This document shows positions 25,063 through 34,087 of a stretch of DNA of 64,000 nt, one piece after another. The notes below the pieces were generated by a model. The model worked only from the letters and a program-made list of their open reading frames with translations, made no database searches and was not told the origin of the DNA. The position numbers and the translations under genes were made by a program. This stretch comes from Alphaproteobacteria bacterium (GTDB taxonomy: Bacteria > Pseudomonadota > Alphaproteobacteria > Rhodospirillales > Casp-alpha2): the NCBI GenBank assembly GCA_024279135.1, contig JAJRRU010000009.1, positions 62,001-126,000 on the forward strand, written 5' to 3'. Numbering within the stretch: position 1 is the first letter of the stretch; each line of letters opens with the position of its first letter.

Positions 25063-26577
25063 ATGAGAGTAATGAGTAAAATTATACCCCGGTCATTAGG
25101 GGCAAAGTTACTCAGCGTTTATTTGTCAGGTGTGGCGTTGGTTATATTGTTGACTTTCATCGTCCTTGAATATCAAAACTACAGAGTTAAGGTGCTTGAG
25201 CTTATTGATCGACTGAACGACTACACATTACATCAATCTTCAATTCTGTCATTTCCGTTATGGAGTTTCTCCCTGCCATCGATCAATGCAATTATTGATA
25301 CTATATCCGAGGATCAGGATGTTCTGTTCGTCGAAGTTCGCGATGATCGAAATGATATACTGGCCCAGTTCCCGAAAGATCACGTTCTGGTCGCTGAACC
25401 AAAATTTGTGAAGGAAATTCCGATCATGCATGTTTCTTTTGGTGAAGCAACACAGATCGGCAGTGTGTTGATCGCCTTCCACGAAAAGGAGCTCCTGAAC
25501 ACCATTAAATCCCGACTGTGGACAGACGTTTTAATCATGGTGATTTGCCTGGCCGCTGTCGCTTTTTTCACCACGGTGATGACGCGTTTAATTATTGTCA
25601 AACCCTTGAAAATTCTGCTTGCCTCCATGCATTCGGCCAAGTTAAATATCCGGCCCGAACCCATTAAATGGAATACAAATGATGAATTTGGTGAGGTCGT
25701 TCATTCATACAATATGTTGCTGACTTCGCAGGAAGAAACCAAGATTGCTCTGGAGGCGGTTAACGCCACTCTCCACGATGAGGTCAGTGAACGCAAACGT
25801 ATGGGAGAGGACCTGCGCCGGGCTCTGATTGATGCGGAACATGCAAACCGGGCAAAATCCGAATTTTTGGCGACTATGAGCCACGAGCTCAGGACGCCGC
25901 TAAATGCTATTTCCGGGTTTTCTGAAATGATGCTGGGCCAATATTTCGGCAGCCTCGGGTCTGAAAAATACTCTGAATACGCAGGTGATATCCGCAACAG
26001 CAGCCAACACCTGCTTCAATTGGTTAATGACATTCTTGATTTGTCGACCATCGAAGCCGGAAAACAAAAAATCGACCTGGAGAATATTTTGATAGCCGAT
26101 GTGATAGCCGATTGTGCCCCGATCATTTCAGGTATGGCTAACACCAAAGCAATACATTTCGATGTTCTCTATGATAGCGACGTCCGGCCCATATTTGCTG
26201 ACCGACGCGCCTTGAAACAAATTCTGCTGAACCTGCTTTCCAATGCTGTTAAGTATACTCCCGAAGAAGGCACGGTGGCTCTTTCCATAAAGGTCATTGA
26301 CGACAATCATCGTATCAGGGTGTCTGACACGGGTATCGGTGTTCCGCTTGATAAAATTGATTCCCTGACAGAACCCTTCACCCAGATCAAAGGAAATGCC
26401 TATCTGGCCAAGGATGGCTCTGGGCTTGGTTTGTCCATCGTGAAGTCCCTTGTAGAACTTCATCATGGTACATTATCGATTTCCAGTGAAGCGGGTAATG
26501 GACTGGCGGTCGATGTATTGTTGCCCGTGCGTGGTTCGGCACATTGTCATCCCGAAAGAATATCACTGACCTCATAA
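25063..26577 (+). CDS. orphan membrane sensor histidine kinase
   Basis: A 504-residue kinase with transmembrane helix 1 at about 16-37, an extracytoplasmic sensor of about 115 residues, helix 2 at about 154-178, then HAMP and a short coiled coil (about 180-262). The HisKA box follows with phospho-acceptor H274 (FLATMSHELRTPLNAISGF), then a HATPase domain with the N-box LLNLLSNAVKYTPEEG and G2 box DGSGLGLSIVKSL. No response regulator is adjacent, so its partner lies elsewhere. The 3' end overlaps the convergent soxG gene by 31 bp. The long AT-rich upstream region and a more AT-rich coding style than its neighbours hint at a different history. Confidence 0.9.
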   Translation: MRVMSKIIPRSLGAKLLSVYLSGVALVILLTFIVLEYQNYRVKVLELIDRLNDYTLHQSSILSFPLWSFSLPSINAIIDTISEDQDVLFVEVRDDRNDILAQFPKDHVLVAEPKFVKEIPIMHVSFGEATQIGSVLIAFHEKELLNTIKSRLWTDVLIMVICLAAVAFFTTVMTRLIIVKPLKILLASMHSAKLNIRPEPIKWNTNDEFGEVVHSYNMLLTSQEETKIALEAVNATLHDEVSERKRMGEDLRRALIDAEHANRAKSEFLATMSHELRTPLNAISGFSEMMLGQYFGSLGSEKYSEYAGDIRNSSQHLLQLVNDILDLSTIEAGKQKIDLENILIADVIADCAPIISGMANTKAIHFDVLYDSDVRPIFADRRALKQILLNLLSNAVKYTPEEGTVALSIKVIDDNHRIRVSDTGIGVPLDKIDSLTEPFTQIKGNAYLAKDGSGLGLSIVKSLVELHHGTLSISSEAGNGLAVDVLLPVRGSAHCHPERISLTS

Positions 26578-27164
26578 CCGAATTCTTCAGACGCATCCCT
26601 CAGCCATTCCCACATGTGCTGGGCAAAACTCCGAAATACGTAAAGATCAAATGTGTCCTGATCGATGCAAACCAGCGTTACGGTGCATTGTGAAATCATG
26701 GTTGTGGCGACACGTCCCGGTGTGAATGTCCGGGCATGAAAATCAAGTGGAGCACCTTTCATCAAGACGGTTCGGGCTTGTGGTCCGCTCAGTCGCAGGA
26801 CGGTGCTGGCATGGCTGGCGTCTATAACCGCCACAGTATCGTCACAGGCCCTGCGCAAGGTGGCTTCCAGAATGCCGGGATCGGGTTCAGCTGAAACCGC
26901 CATCCAGCGGTCCGCCGCCAGCCAGATCAGCGACAGGCTGCCAGCCACCGATACGCTGCCCGGTTCAAAGGGTATGTCACACCCGCAAGCCGATTTAATG
27001 GCGTTGATGAAAGTCTGATCGTCTGGTTTCCCGGCCACATGGACAATTGACAAGTTGCGGCGCACGGCGAGCATGACGCCGGGATGCCCGTTGCACTCAG
27101 CCCCGAATGTTCCCGCCGTATAATGGCTTTCCAGTGCGGAGCGGCGTTCTGTTATATCAACCAC
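26547..27164 (-). CDS. soxG: sarcosine oxidase gamma subunit
   Basis: A 205-residue SoxG. The family segments SLSLIWLAADRWMAVS, VIDASHASTVLRLSGPQARTVLMKG and a C-terminal YVFRSFAQHMWEWLRDASEEFGYEV are visible. SoxG is the small subunit of heterotetrameric sarcosine oxidase. The start is GTG 27164 (MVDITERRSALESHY) and overlaps the soxA stop by 8 nt. It is the last gene of soxBDAG and its 3' end overlaps the opposing kinase gene. Confidence 0.9.
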   Translation of the reverse strand: MVDITERRSALESHYTAGTFGAECNGHPGVMLAVRRNLSIVHVAGKPDDQTFINAIKSACGCDIPFEPGSVSVAGSLSLIWLAADRWMAVSAEPDPGILEATLRRACDDTVAVIDASHASTVLRLSGPQARTVLMKGAPLDFHARTFTPGRVATTMISQCTVTLVCIDQDTFDLYVFRSFAQHMWEWLRDASEEFGYEVSDILSG

Positions 27165-30100
27165 GAAGTCGTTCTCCTTGCGGATCTATAAAGTGCGGGC
27201 TGCACAGTTTTACCCGGACCCGTTGTTTGGTCAGGGGTGAGGTGGCCCACAGGATTTCGTCTATACGCTGTCTGCCGCGTTTGACAATTGCCAGCCCGAT
27301 ATGATTTTCCACATGGGGGCTATAACAATTGGATGTGACCTCACCCAGCATAGCTACCGGGGTCGGGCCGTCTGGATTGACAACGATTTGCGCACCACGC
27401 GGAATGGGGGTTTTACCATCAAGGGATATCAGGCCGACCAGTTGCTTGCGTTCGCCTTCCAGCAGGGCAGGCTTGCGTAAGGATCGCTGGCCCATAAAGG
27501 GTTTGCGGGTTGAAATCATGGCAGCGAAGCCCAGATCATCAGCCGTGGTTCGCCCGTTCAACTCGGCCCCGACGATGTGGCCTTTTTCGATCCGCAGGAT
27601 CGACATGGCCTCCAGACCATAGGGGCTAACCTTAAGGTCCTTGCCTGCGGTCATCAGGGATTCCCATACATGTAACCCCCAGTCAGATGGCACACCTATT
27701 TCATAGGCCAGTTCGCCGGAAAAGCTGATGCGGTAAATCCTGCCCGGTACATCGCAAATATTGCCCTGGCGCACGCCCATGAATTCAAACGCCTCATTGG
27801 ACATGTCTATATCGGTTATCCGGCTCAGCAATTCGCGGCTTTTCGGTCCGGCAACGGCAATGGCGCACCATTGCTCGGTTGCAGAGACAACGTGCACGTC
27901 CAGTTCTGGCCAGACTACATCCAGCAGATACTCCAGGTATTGCAGGACCGGTCCGGCCTTGGCCGTGGTGGTGGTCATCATGAAGTGATTTTCAGCTAAC
28001 CGCGATACGGTGCCGTCATCAAAAACCATGCCGTCATCGCGCAGCATGACACCGTAGCGGCACTTGCCGACCGGTAATTTGGCAAAACCGTTGATATAAC
28101 ACCGGTTGAGAAATTCTGCACTGTCCTTGCCTTGCAGGTCGATCTTGCCCAGGGATGAAACATCCACCAGACCGACATGGGAGCGCACATGTTTTGTCTC
28201 TCGGTAGATGGCATCCCACATGGTCTCACCCGGTTGCTGGTAATAAGCCGGGCGCATCCACAGCCCGGCGGGCATAAAGCTGGCTCCGGTGCTCACATGC
28301 CAGTCGTGCACGGGCGAACGCCGGGTCGGGGCGAAATGACCCCCGCGTTCCGGGCCACTGATCGCGCCCAGGGTCTGGGCCGTATAGGGCGGGCGAAACG
28401 TCGTGAGGCCCACCTCGGGGATGTGTTTGCCCAGTTCTTCCGACAGCACTGCCAGCCCGTTAATGTTGGATGTCTTACCCTGATCGGTACCCATGCCCAA
28501 GGTGGTGTAGCGCTTGGTAAGTTCCACCGAGCGGTAACCTTCACGCGCTGCCAGCTCGATATCACTGGTCGCCACGTCATCCTGGAAATCGATAAAGCGT
28601 TTGGTCTGGCTGCGGGGCGGTTGGGGTACACGCCAAAGGGCACGAATGTCGCCCATGTCGTGATTGCTGGCCGCCGGGGTTTTGAGGGCTCTGGTTTTGG
28701 TAAACCCGGCCGCTTTGGCGGCTTCGGCACCGGCCTTGGCACCGCCCTTCAGGCAGTCGGATAATCCCCAGACCCCCTTGCATGATCCCGCAGAGCGTTC
28801 CTGCTGGAAGGATTTCTCGGGGATAAACGTGGTCAGGGTTTCATGCCAGCGCAATTTGCCACGAGCTTGGGAAAACAGATGCACACTGGGGGTCCAGCCA
28901 CCGGACATGCATAACAGATCACAATCAATTTTGATGTTGCCGCCACTGAGCTTGTCGCCGTTTTCATTCAGCGGGCTAATATTGACTCCGCGAACGTGTT
29001 TGCTGCCCACGGCCTGATAGACCACGTGATTGTTGAATATCAGGATGCCACGGTCGCTGAGTTTTTGCGCCGCCGGGCTGGTCTGTTTGCGGTTATCGAT
29101 GATGGCGGCGATCTTGATGCCGTTGTCATGCATATGGGCGGCTGCGTCATAGGCACTATCGTTATTGGTAAAAATCACCGCATTTTTGCCCGCCAAGACG
29201 CCGTACTGACTGATGTATGTCTGGACCGCGCCGGTGAGCATCACCCCGGGCAGGTCATTGTTGCCAAACACCAGCGGTCGCTCGATAGCACCGGTTGCCA
29301 GCACCACCTGTTTGGCCCAGACCTTCCAGATCCGCTGGCGCGGCGTGAAACCTTCGGCGGTGGGCAGGTGTTCGCCGGTTCGCTGATTTAGAACCAGCAT
29401 ATTGTGGTCATAATAACTGGCCACCACCGTGCGTGGCAGCAAAGTCACATCCGGCCTTGCGGCAAGCTCGTCGCGGACCCTGGCGACCCAGTCCATAGCG
29501 GGTTTGTTGCTGATTTTCTCAGCGCGGCCACACAAGGTGCCGCCAAATTCAGCCTGTTCATCGGCCAGCATGACCCGTGCCCCGCTGGCCGCCGCCGACT
29601 TGGCTGCCATCAGACCCGCCGGGCCACCACCGACCACCAGTACGTCACAATAGGCGTGCATATGATCGTAATGATCCGGATCGGGCAGGGTGGCTACCTT
29701 GCCCATGCCTGCGGCGTGGCGGATCACTTTTTCATAGCTCATCCAGAGAAATTTTGGCCACTTGAAGGTTTTGTAATAAAACCCGGAAGGTAAAAACCGT
29801 GACACCTTGTTGATGATCGCTTGCAGATCGAAATTCACAGATGGCCAGCAATTCTGGCTGTTGGCGACCAACCCCTCGTACAGCTCTATCTGTGTGGCGC
29901 GGATGTTGGGCTCAATACGGCTTCCCTGGCGCATGGTCACCATGGCACAGGGCTCTTCGCTGCCCGCACTCATGATGCCGCGTGGCCGGTGATACTTGAA
30001 ACTGCGTGCGATCAGGTGGACACCGTTGGCCAGCAAGGCCGATGCCAGTGTATCGCCCTGGTAACCGACATAGGCCCTGCCATTGAAAGAAAAAGACAGG

Positions 30101-30165
30101 GGCCGGGAGCGATCGATGCGGCCGCCTTCGGGTAATCTGTATTGCGGTATTTGCGGATTATTCAT
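27157..30165 (-). CDS. soxA: sarcosine oxidase alpha subunit
   Basis: A 1002-residue alpha subunit. The N-terminal ferredoxin-like domain (about 15-110) contains SFNGRAYVGYQGDTLASALL. An NAD-binding/oxidoreductase domain starts near residue 170 (VVGGGPAGLMAAKSAAASGA), and a GcvT-like tetrahydrofolate-binding domain covers about 620-1000 (RPAYYQQPGETMWDAIYRE). The complex oxidises sarcosine to glycine, hydrogen peroxide and 5,10-methylene-THF. ATG 30165 overlaps the soxD stop as ATGA. Length and order match complete SoxA, so the subunit appears intact. Confidence 0.95.
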   Translation of the reverse strand: MNNPQIPQYRLPEGGRIDRSRPLSFSFNGRAYVGYQGDTLASALLANGVHLIARSFKYHRPRGIMSAGSEEPCAMVTMRQGSRIEPNIRATQIELYEGLVANSQNCWPSVNFDLQAIINKVSRFLPSGFYYKTFKWPKFLWMSYEKVIRHAAGMGKVATLPDPDHYDHMHAYCDVLVVGGGPAGLMAAKSAAASGARVMLADEQAEFGGTLCGRAEKISNKPAMDWVARVRDELAARPDVTLLPRTVVASYYDHNMLVLNQRTGEHLPTAEGFTPRQRIWKVWAKQVVLATGAIERPLVFGNNDLPGVMLTGAVQTYISQYGVLAGKNAVIFTNNDSAYDAAAHMHDNGIKIAAIIDNRKQTSPAAQKLSDRGILIFNNHVVYQAVGSKHVRGVNISPLNENGDKLSGGNIKIDCDLLCMSGGWTPSVHLFSQARGKLRWHETLTTFIPEKSFQQERSAGSCKGVWGLSDCLKGGAKAGAEAAKAAGFTKTRALKTPAASNHDMGDIRALWRVPQPPRSQTKRFIDFQDDVATSDIELAAREGYRSVELTKRYTTLGMGTDQGKTSNINGLAVLSEELGKHIPEVGLTTFRPPYTAQTLGAISGPERGGHFAPTRRSPVHDWHVSTGASFMPAGLWMRPAYYQQPGETMWDAIYRETKHVRSHVGLVDVSSLGKIDLQGKDSAEFLNRCYINGFAKLPVGKCRYGVMLRDDGMVFDDGTVSRLAENHFMMTTTTAKAGPVLQYLEYLLDVVWPELDVHVVSATEQWCAIAVAGPKSRELLSRITDIDMSNEAFEFMGVRQGNICDVPGRIYRISFSGELAYEIGVPSDWGLHVWESLMTAGKDLKVSPYGLEAMSILRIEKGHIVGAELNGRTTADDLGFAAMISTRKPFMGQRSLRKPALLEGERKQLVGLISLDGKTPIPRGAQIVVNPDGPTPVAMLGEVTSNCYSPHVENHIGLAIVKRGRQRIDEILWATSPLTKQRVRVKLCSPHFIDPQGERLRG

Positions 30166-30440
30166 GATCGGCCGCCTTGCAAAGAACCATCCATGGGTTT
30201 GGTATCGGCAATCTCGTGGGTCACCACGTTACGCCGTGCCTTAAAATGTTTGCGGCATCCGTTCAGGTGCTGCCAGATTTCATCATGCCAGCCTTTGGGG
30301 TTGTTGCGCAGGTTAAGGTATTCGTTCCATTGATTGTCACTGAGCGATAATGGATCGGACGGTCGGATGATGGTGGCATCGCCTTGGTAGGAGAATTCAG
30401 CCAGGGATCGATCACCGCACCAGGGGCATTTTATGAGCAT
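30162..30440 (-). CDS. soxD: sarcosine oxidase delta subunit
   Basis: A 92-residue subunit starting at ATG 30440 (MLIKCPWCGDR). The zinc ligands of SoxD are recognisable as C5, C8, H58 and C62 with the family spacing. An upstream open frame to 30626 lies inside soxB and is rejected. It sits between soxB (17-bp gap) and soxA (ATGA overlap), the canonical soxBDAG order. Confidence 0.95.
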   Translation of the reverse strand: MLIKCPWCGDRSLAEFSYQGDATIIRPSDPLSLSDNQWNEYLNLRNNPKGWHDEIWQHLNGCRKHFKARRNVVTHEIADTKPMDGSLQGGRS

Positions 30441-30457
30441 GGTTTTTATCTTATTCC

Positions 30458-31714
30458 TTAATGCAATTTGGCTACGGGGCCAGCACCTCTTTCGTCCAGC
30501 ACATGGCCGGTCTGAAAGCGGTCTAGCGAGAAACATTCGTTTAATGCGTGGGGGCGGTCCTGAGCGATGGTATGGGCGAACACCCAGCCGGAACCCGGTG
30601 TGGCCTTGAACCCGCCATAACACCACCCGGCGTTAATATAGAGACCCTCAATGGTGGTTTTGTCGATGATCGGGCTGCCGTCCATGGACATGTCCATGAT
30701 GCCGCCCCAGGTCCGCATGAGCCGTAAACGGCTATAGGTCGGGAATAATTCACAACACGCCGCGACAACATGCTCGATGGTCGGATAATTGCCGCGCTGG
30801 GCAAACGAGTTGTAAAAATCAAGATCGCCGCCAAACACCATTTCGCCCTTGTCTGACTGGCTGATGTAGACGTGGGACGCACCGGAGGTAATGACCGTAT
30901 CCAGGCTTGGTTTAACCGGCTCGCTTACCATGGCTTGCAACAAATGAGACTCGATGGGCAAGCGTATACCCGCCATGTCGAATATCTGGGTCGAATGTCC
31001 GGCCACCGCCACACCGACCTTCTTTGCCGCGATGAACCCCCTGGAGGTCTCCACGCCCGTCATGCGACCGCCCTCGATCTTCAGGCCGGTGACTTCGCAT
31101 TGTTGGATAATATCCACACCACGGGCATCGGCGGCCCGCGCATAGCCCCAGGCCACGGCATCGTGACGGGCGGTTCCGGCGCGCGGCTGTTCCAGTCCAC
31201 CGGTGATGGGGAAGCGGGCGTCCGGTGACATATTGAGCAGTGGTACGCGTTTTTTCAAATCGTCACGGCTCAGCCATTGAGCATCAATGCCGTTCAGGCG
31301 CAATGCATTGCCGCGTCGCTGAAAATCATCGATCTGGGCATCACTGTGGGCCAGGTTGATCACGCCGCGCGGGCTGAACATCACGTTATAATTCAGCTCC
31401 TGGGTCATGCCGCGCCATAAATCCATGGATTTTTCGTAAAAAAACGCGTTGCCCTCGATGGCGTAATTGGACCGCACGATGGTGGTGTTTCGACCCGTAT
31501 TGCCGCCACCCAACCAGCCTTTCTCGATAACTGCGATATTGCTTATGCCGTGTTCCTTGGCCAGATAGAATGCCGTGGCCAGGCCATGGCCGCCGCCGCC
31601 GATGATTACCACATCGTATTCAGGTTTGGGGTCAGGGCTGCGCCAGGCCTCGGTCCAGTTTTTATGATGACTGAGCGCATTGCGCGCCAGTGAAAAAATC
31701 GAATAATTTTGCAC
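30458..31714 (-). CDS. soxB: sarcosine oxidase beta subunit
   Basis: A 418-residue flavoprotein of the DAO family with N terminus MQNYSIFSLARNALSHHKNW, typical for SoxB, and the FAD-binding turn IIGGGGHGLATAFYLAKEHG at 37-56. SoxB carries the sarcosine-oxidising site with FAD and covalent FMN. The start codon is GTG 31714, decided by an excellent GGAGG 5 nt upstream. It opens the soxBDAG operon, facing a divergent LysR gene across 163 bp. No glyA, folD or purU gene accompanies the operon here. Confidence 0.95.
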   Translation of the reverse strand: MQNYSIFSLARNALSHHKNWTEAWRSPDPKPEYDVVIIGGGGHGLATAFYLAKEHGISNIAVIEKGWLGGGNTGRNTTIVRSNYAIEGNAFFYEKSMDLWRGMTQELNYNVMFSPRGVINLAHSDAQIDDFQRRGNALRLNGIDAQWLSRDDLKKRVPLLNMSPDARFPITGGLEQPRAGTARHDAVAWGYARAADARGVDIIQQCEVTGLKIEGGRMTGVETSRGFIAAKKVGVAVAGHSTQIFDMAGIRLPIESHLLQAMVSEPVKPSLDTVITSGASHVYISQSDKGEMVFGGDLDFYNSFAQRGNYPTIEHVVAACCELFPTYSRLRLMRTWGGIMDMSMDGSPIIDKTTIEGLYINAGWCYGGFKATPGSGWVFAHTIAQDRPHALNECFSLDRFQTGHVLDERGAGPVAKLH

Positions 31715-31833
31715 TCAAACCTCCAGCCAGCGCCCTCGGATAAGACGATCATTACGGCCCGTTTCGGGCGGATTTCATGCACTGTATCAAGGCTTGCGCG
31801 GGTGGTTTGAGTATGCCAAAATTTCATTCTTAG

Positions 31834-31850
31834 TATTCGATATTTGAATA
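31834..31850. promoter_or_regulatory. LysR-type operator candidate upstream of soxB
   Basis: TATTC (31834-31838) and GAATA (31846-31850) form an inverted repeat with a 7-bp spacer, compatible with the T-N11-A type sites of LysR proteins. It lies 28 bp before the LysR ATG and about 120 bp before the soxB start. Confidence 0.4.
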
Positions 31851-31877
31851 TACTAACTAACGAACGGAAACCCGTCT

Positions 31878-32849
31878 ATGTCCCTGCACCCCGGTCATTT
31901 GGTGGTTGATTTAAAAGCCCTGGGTGTATTCCTGGTGGTCGCCGAATACGGCAGTATGACCACGGCGGCGGCAAACCTTGATATGAGCCAGTCTGCGGTG
32001 AGCAAGGTAATTCGTAAACTGGAAGATGATCTGGAGGTTGAACTGCTTGAGCGTACCGAGCGTCCGTTCCGGGTGACCGAGGCCGGACGGGAACTGGAAA
32101 TACAGGCGCAAGATCTGCTGGACCGGGCTGAACGACTGCAAACCAGTGTCCGTGAGCGGGGCGATGCCCCCTTGCCCATGGTCCGCATTGGACTGATCGA
32201 TTCGTTTGTTGCCACGGCTGGCCCCGGTCTGGTCCGTGCCATGCGTAAATACGCCCGGAATTTCACGGTCTGGTCGGGCATTTCCAAAAACCTGAAAAGC
32301 GATCTGATTTCACGTAAACTGGATTATGTCATCACTACCGATCCCATGACATCCGTGGGCGGTTTGCAGCGTCATGTGGTCATGCGCGAGCCATTTTTAT
32401 TGGTCTTACCACGGCGTATGGCCGATGCCATTGCCGAGCCCAATTTGGCCGATCTGGCCCGCAACCACCCTTATGTGCGTTACAGTGCGCGCTCATTAAT
32501 CGGTGAACAGATCGAGCGACACCTGCAACAAAACGGTGTCACCCTGCCCGATACCCTGGAGTTTGATGGCACGGAAGCGGTCTTTGCCATGGTTGCGGCG
32601 GGACTGGGCTGGACCATATCCACGCCGTTGTGTTTGATCCACGGGTTTTCTTTACTGACCTCACTTGCCGCTCTTCCGCTACCGGGAAGGCCTATGTCAC
32701 GGACACTATATTTGCTGGCCCACGAGGACCGGGCCAATACCCTGTCTGTCCGCATAACCGAGGACGCCCGCATCATCGCCCAAAAACTGGTCGACGAAAA
32801 GATGCGCCCGCTGATCCCCTGGGCGGCGGACAAAATCACGATCGGGTAA
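31878..32849 (+). CDS. LysR-family regulator, divergent from soxBDAG
   Basis: A 323-residue LysR-type transcription factor. The winged HTH covers about 10-70 (MTTAAANLDMSQSAVSKVIRKLEDDLEVELLERT), followed by a linker helix and a substrate-binding effector domain (about 95-310) with VRIGLIDSFVATAGPGLV. LysR regulators usually control the divergent neighbour, here the sarcosine oxidase operon, and may respond to sarcosine or a related amine. GGA lies about 10 nt before ATG 31878. The stop lies 3 bp before the convergent ald stop. Confidence 0.88.
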   Translation: MSLHPGHLVVDLKALGVFLVVAEYGSMTTAAANLDMSQSAVSKVIRKLEDDLEVELLERTERPFRVTEAGRELEIQAQDLLDRAERLQTSVRERGDAPLPMVRIGLIDSFVATAGPGLVRAMRKYARNFTVWSGISKNLKSDLISRKLDYVITTDPMTSVGGLQRHVVMREPFLLVLPRRMADAIAEPNLADLARNHPYVRYSARSLIGEQIERHLQQNGVTLPDTLEFDGTEAVFAMVAAGLGWTISTPLCLIHGFSLLTSLAALPLPGRPMSRTLYLLAHEDRANTLSVRITEDARIIAQKLVDEKMRPLIPWAADKITIG

Positions 32850-32852
32850 GGG

Positions 32853-33971
32853 CTATGCGCCCATGGCCTCCAGCGGCGGCACATAATCATATCCCAGATC
32901 GCGGGCGACCGGCTCGTTAGTGACCTGGCCGTGGTGGACATTCAGGCCCATACGCAGATGGGCATCGTCAATCATGGCCTGTTTGTAACCTTTGTCGGCC
33001 AGTCTTACGGCGAACGCCAGGGTGGCGTTGTTCAGCGCGAAAGTAGAGGTCCGCGCCACACCGCCGGGCATGTTGGCCACGCAATAATGGACAATGTCAT
33101 CAACCACGTAGGTCGGGTCTGCATGGGTGGTGGCGTGAGAGGTCTCAAAACAGCCACCCTGATCGATGGCAACATCGACGATCACCGAACCAGGTTGCAT
33201 GGTCTTTAACATTTCTTTGGTAACCAGTTTGGGTGCTGCAGCACCGGGGATCAAGACCCCGCCGATCACCACATCGGCCTCGGCAACCAGACGTTCGACG
33301 GCATGATTGGTGGAATAGACGGTTTTGACTGACGAGCCGAAACGGTTGACCAGATGATCCAGCACCACCGTGTTGCGATCCACAATGGTCACATCGGCAG
33401 CCAGCCCGGTAGCCATATAGGCCGCGTTGGAGCCCACCACACCATCGCCGAGAATAACCACTCTAGCGGGTTCCACGCCGGGCACCCCGCCGAACAAAAC
33501 GCCGCTGCCGCCCTGGGCTTTTTCCAGGCAATGGGCGGCGGCCTGAATGGACATGCGTCCAGCAACCTGAGACATGGGTGCCAGTAAGGGCAATCCACCT
33601 AGCGGTGAGGTAACGGTTTCATAGGCGATGCAGACAGCACCACTGTCGACCAGTGCTTTGGTCTGAGCGGGGTCCGGTGCCAGATGCAGGTAGGTATAAA
33701 GAATTTGACCCTCGCGCAGCATGGCACATTCAACAGGTTGCGGTTCTTTGACCTTGACGATCATATCCGCTTTTTTGAAGACCTCGGCTGCATTACCGGC
33801 GATTGTTGCGCCAACCTCTTCATAGTCGGCGTCACTGAACCCGATGCCACCACCGGCCAGGGTTTCAACGATTACTCCGTGGCCATGGTTGATCAGTTCG
33901 TGGACACTGGCAGGGATCAATCCTACCCGGTACTCATGGTTCTTGATTTCTTTGGGCACACCGATCAGCAT
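32853..33971 (-). CDS. ald: alanine dehydrogenase
   Basis: A 372-residue enzyme that interconverts alanine and pyruvate plus ammonia with NAD. The N terminus MLIGVPKEIKNHEYRVGLIP is diagnostic. The catalytic Lys75 and His96 occur at the same numbers as in the well-studied mycobacterial enzyme, and the NAD-binding segment is VVILGDGVVGSNAA. AGGAG precedes ATG 33971 at good spacing. Downstream of a 116-bp gap from the saccharopine dehydrogenase gene, it is likely transcribed separately. In this amino-acid-catabolic setting it would release ammonia from alanine, including alanine made by the omega-aminotransferase at 39110. Confidence 0.96.
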   Translation of the reverse strand: MLIGVPKEIKNHEYRVGLIPASVHELINHGHGVIVETLAGGGIGFSDADYEEVGATIAGNAAEVFKKADMIVKVKEPQPVECAMLREGQILYTYLHLAPDPAQTKALVDSGAVCIAYETVTSPLGGLPLLAPMSQVAGRMSIQAAAHCLEKAQGGSGVLFGGVPGVEPARVVILGDGVVGSNAAYMATGLAADVTIVDRNTVVLDHLVNRFGSSVKTVYSTNHAVERLVAEADVVIGGVLIPGAAAPKLVTKEMLKTMQPGSVIVDVAIDQGGCFETSHATTHADPTYVVDDIVHYCVANMPGGVARTSTFALNNATLAFAVRLADKGYKQAMIDDAHLRMGLNVHHGQVTNEPVARDLGYDYVPPLEAMGA

Positions 33972-34063
33972 GATCGTTACTCCTGTTAAACAATGGGATA
34001 TATCTCATCTGACGGCTTAATAGGATGCGGGCATAATGTATAGGGCCAGATAGGAAGAAACAC

Positions 34064-34086
34064 AGGTCCAGATGTCAGGTCCAGAT
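34064..34086. repeat. 13-bp spaced direct repeat AGGTCCAGAT
   Basis: AGGTCCAGAT occurs at 34064-34073 and 34077-34086, a 13-bp period, immediately downstream of the saccharopine-dehydrogenase-family stop. No function is evident. Confidence 0.8.
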
Positions 34087-34087
34087 C

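Noticed and set aside
34064-34086. Direct repeat as a possible attachment site or target duplication
   Set aside because: No integrase, transposase or inserted segment is associated with it; it is a local 13-bp duplication.
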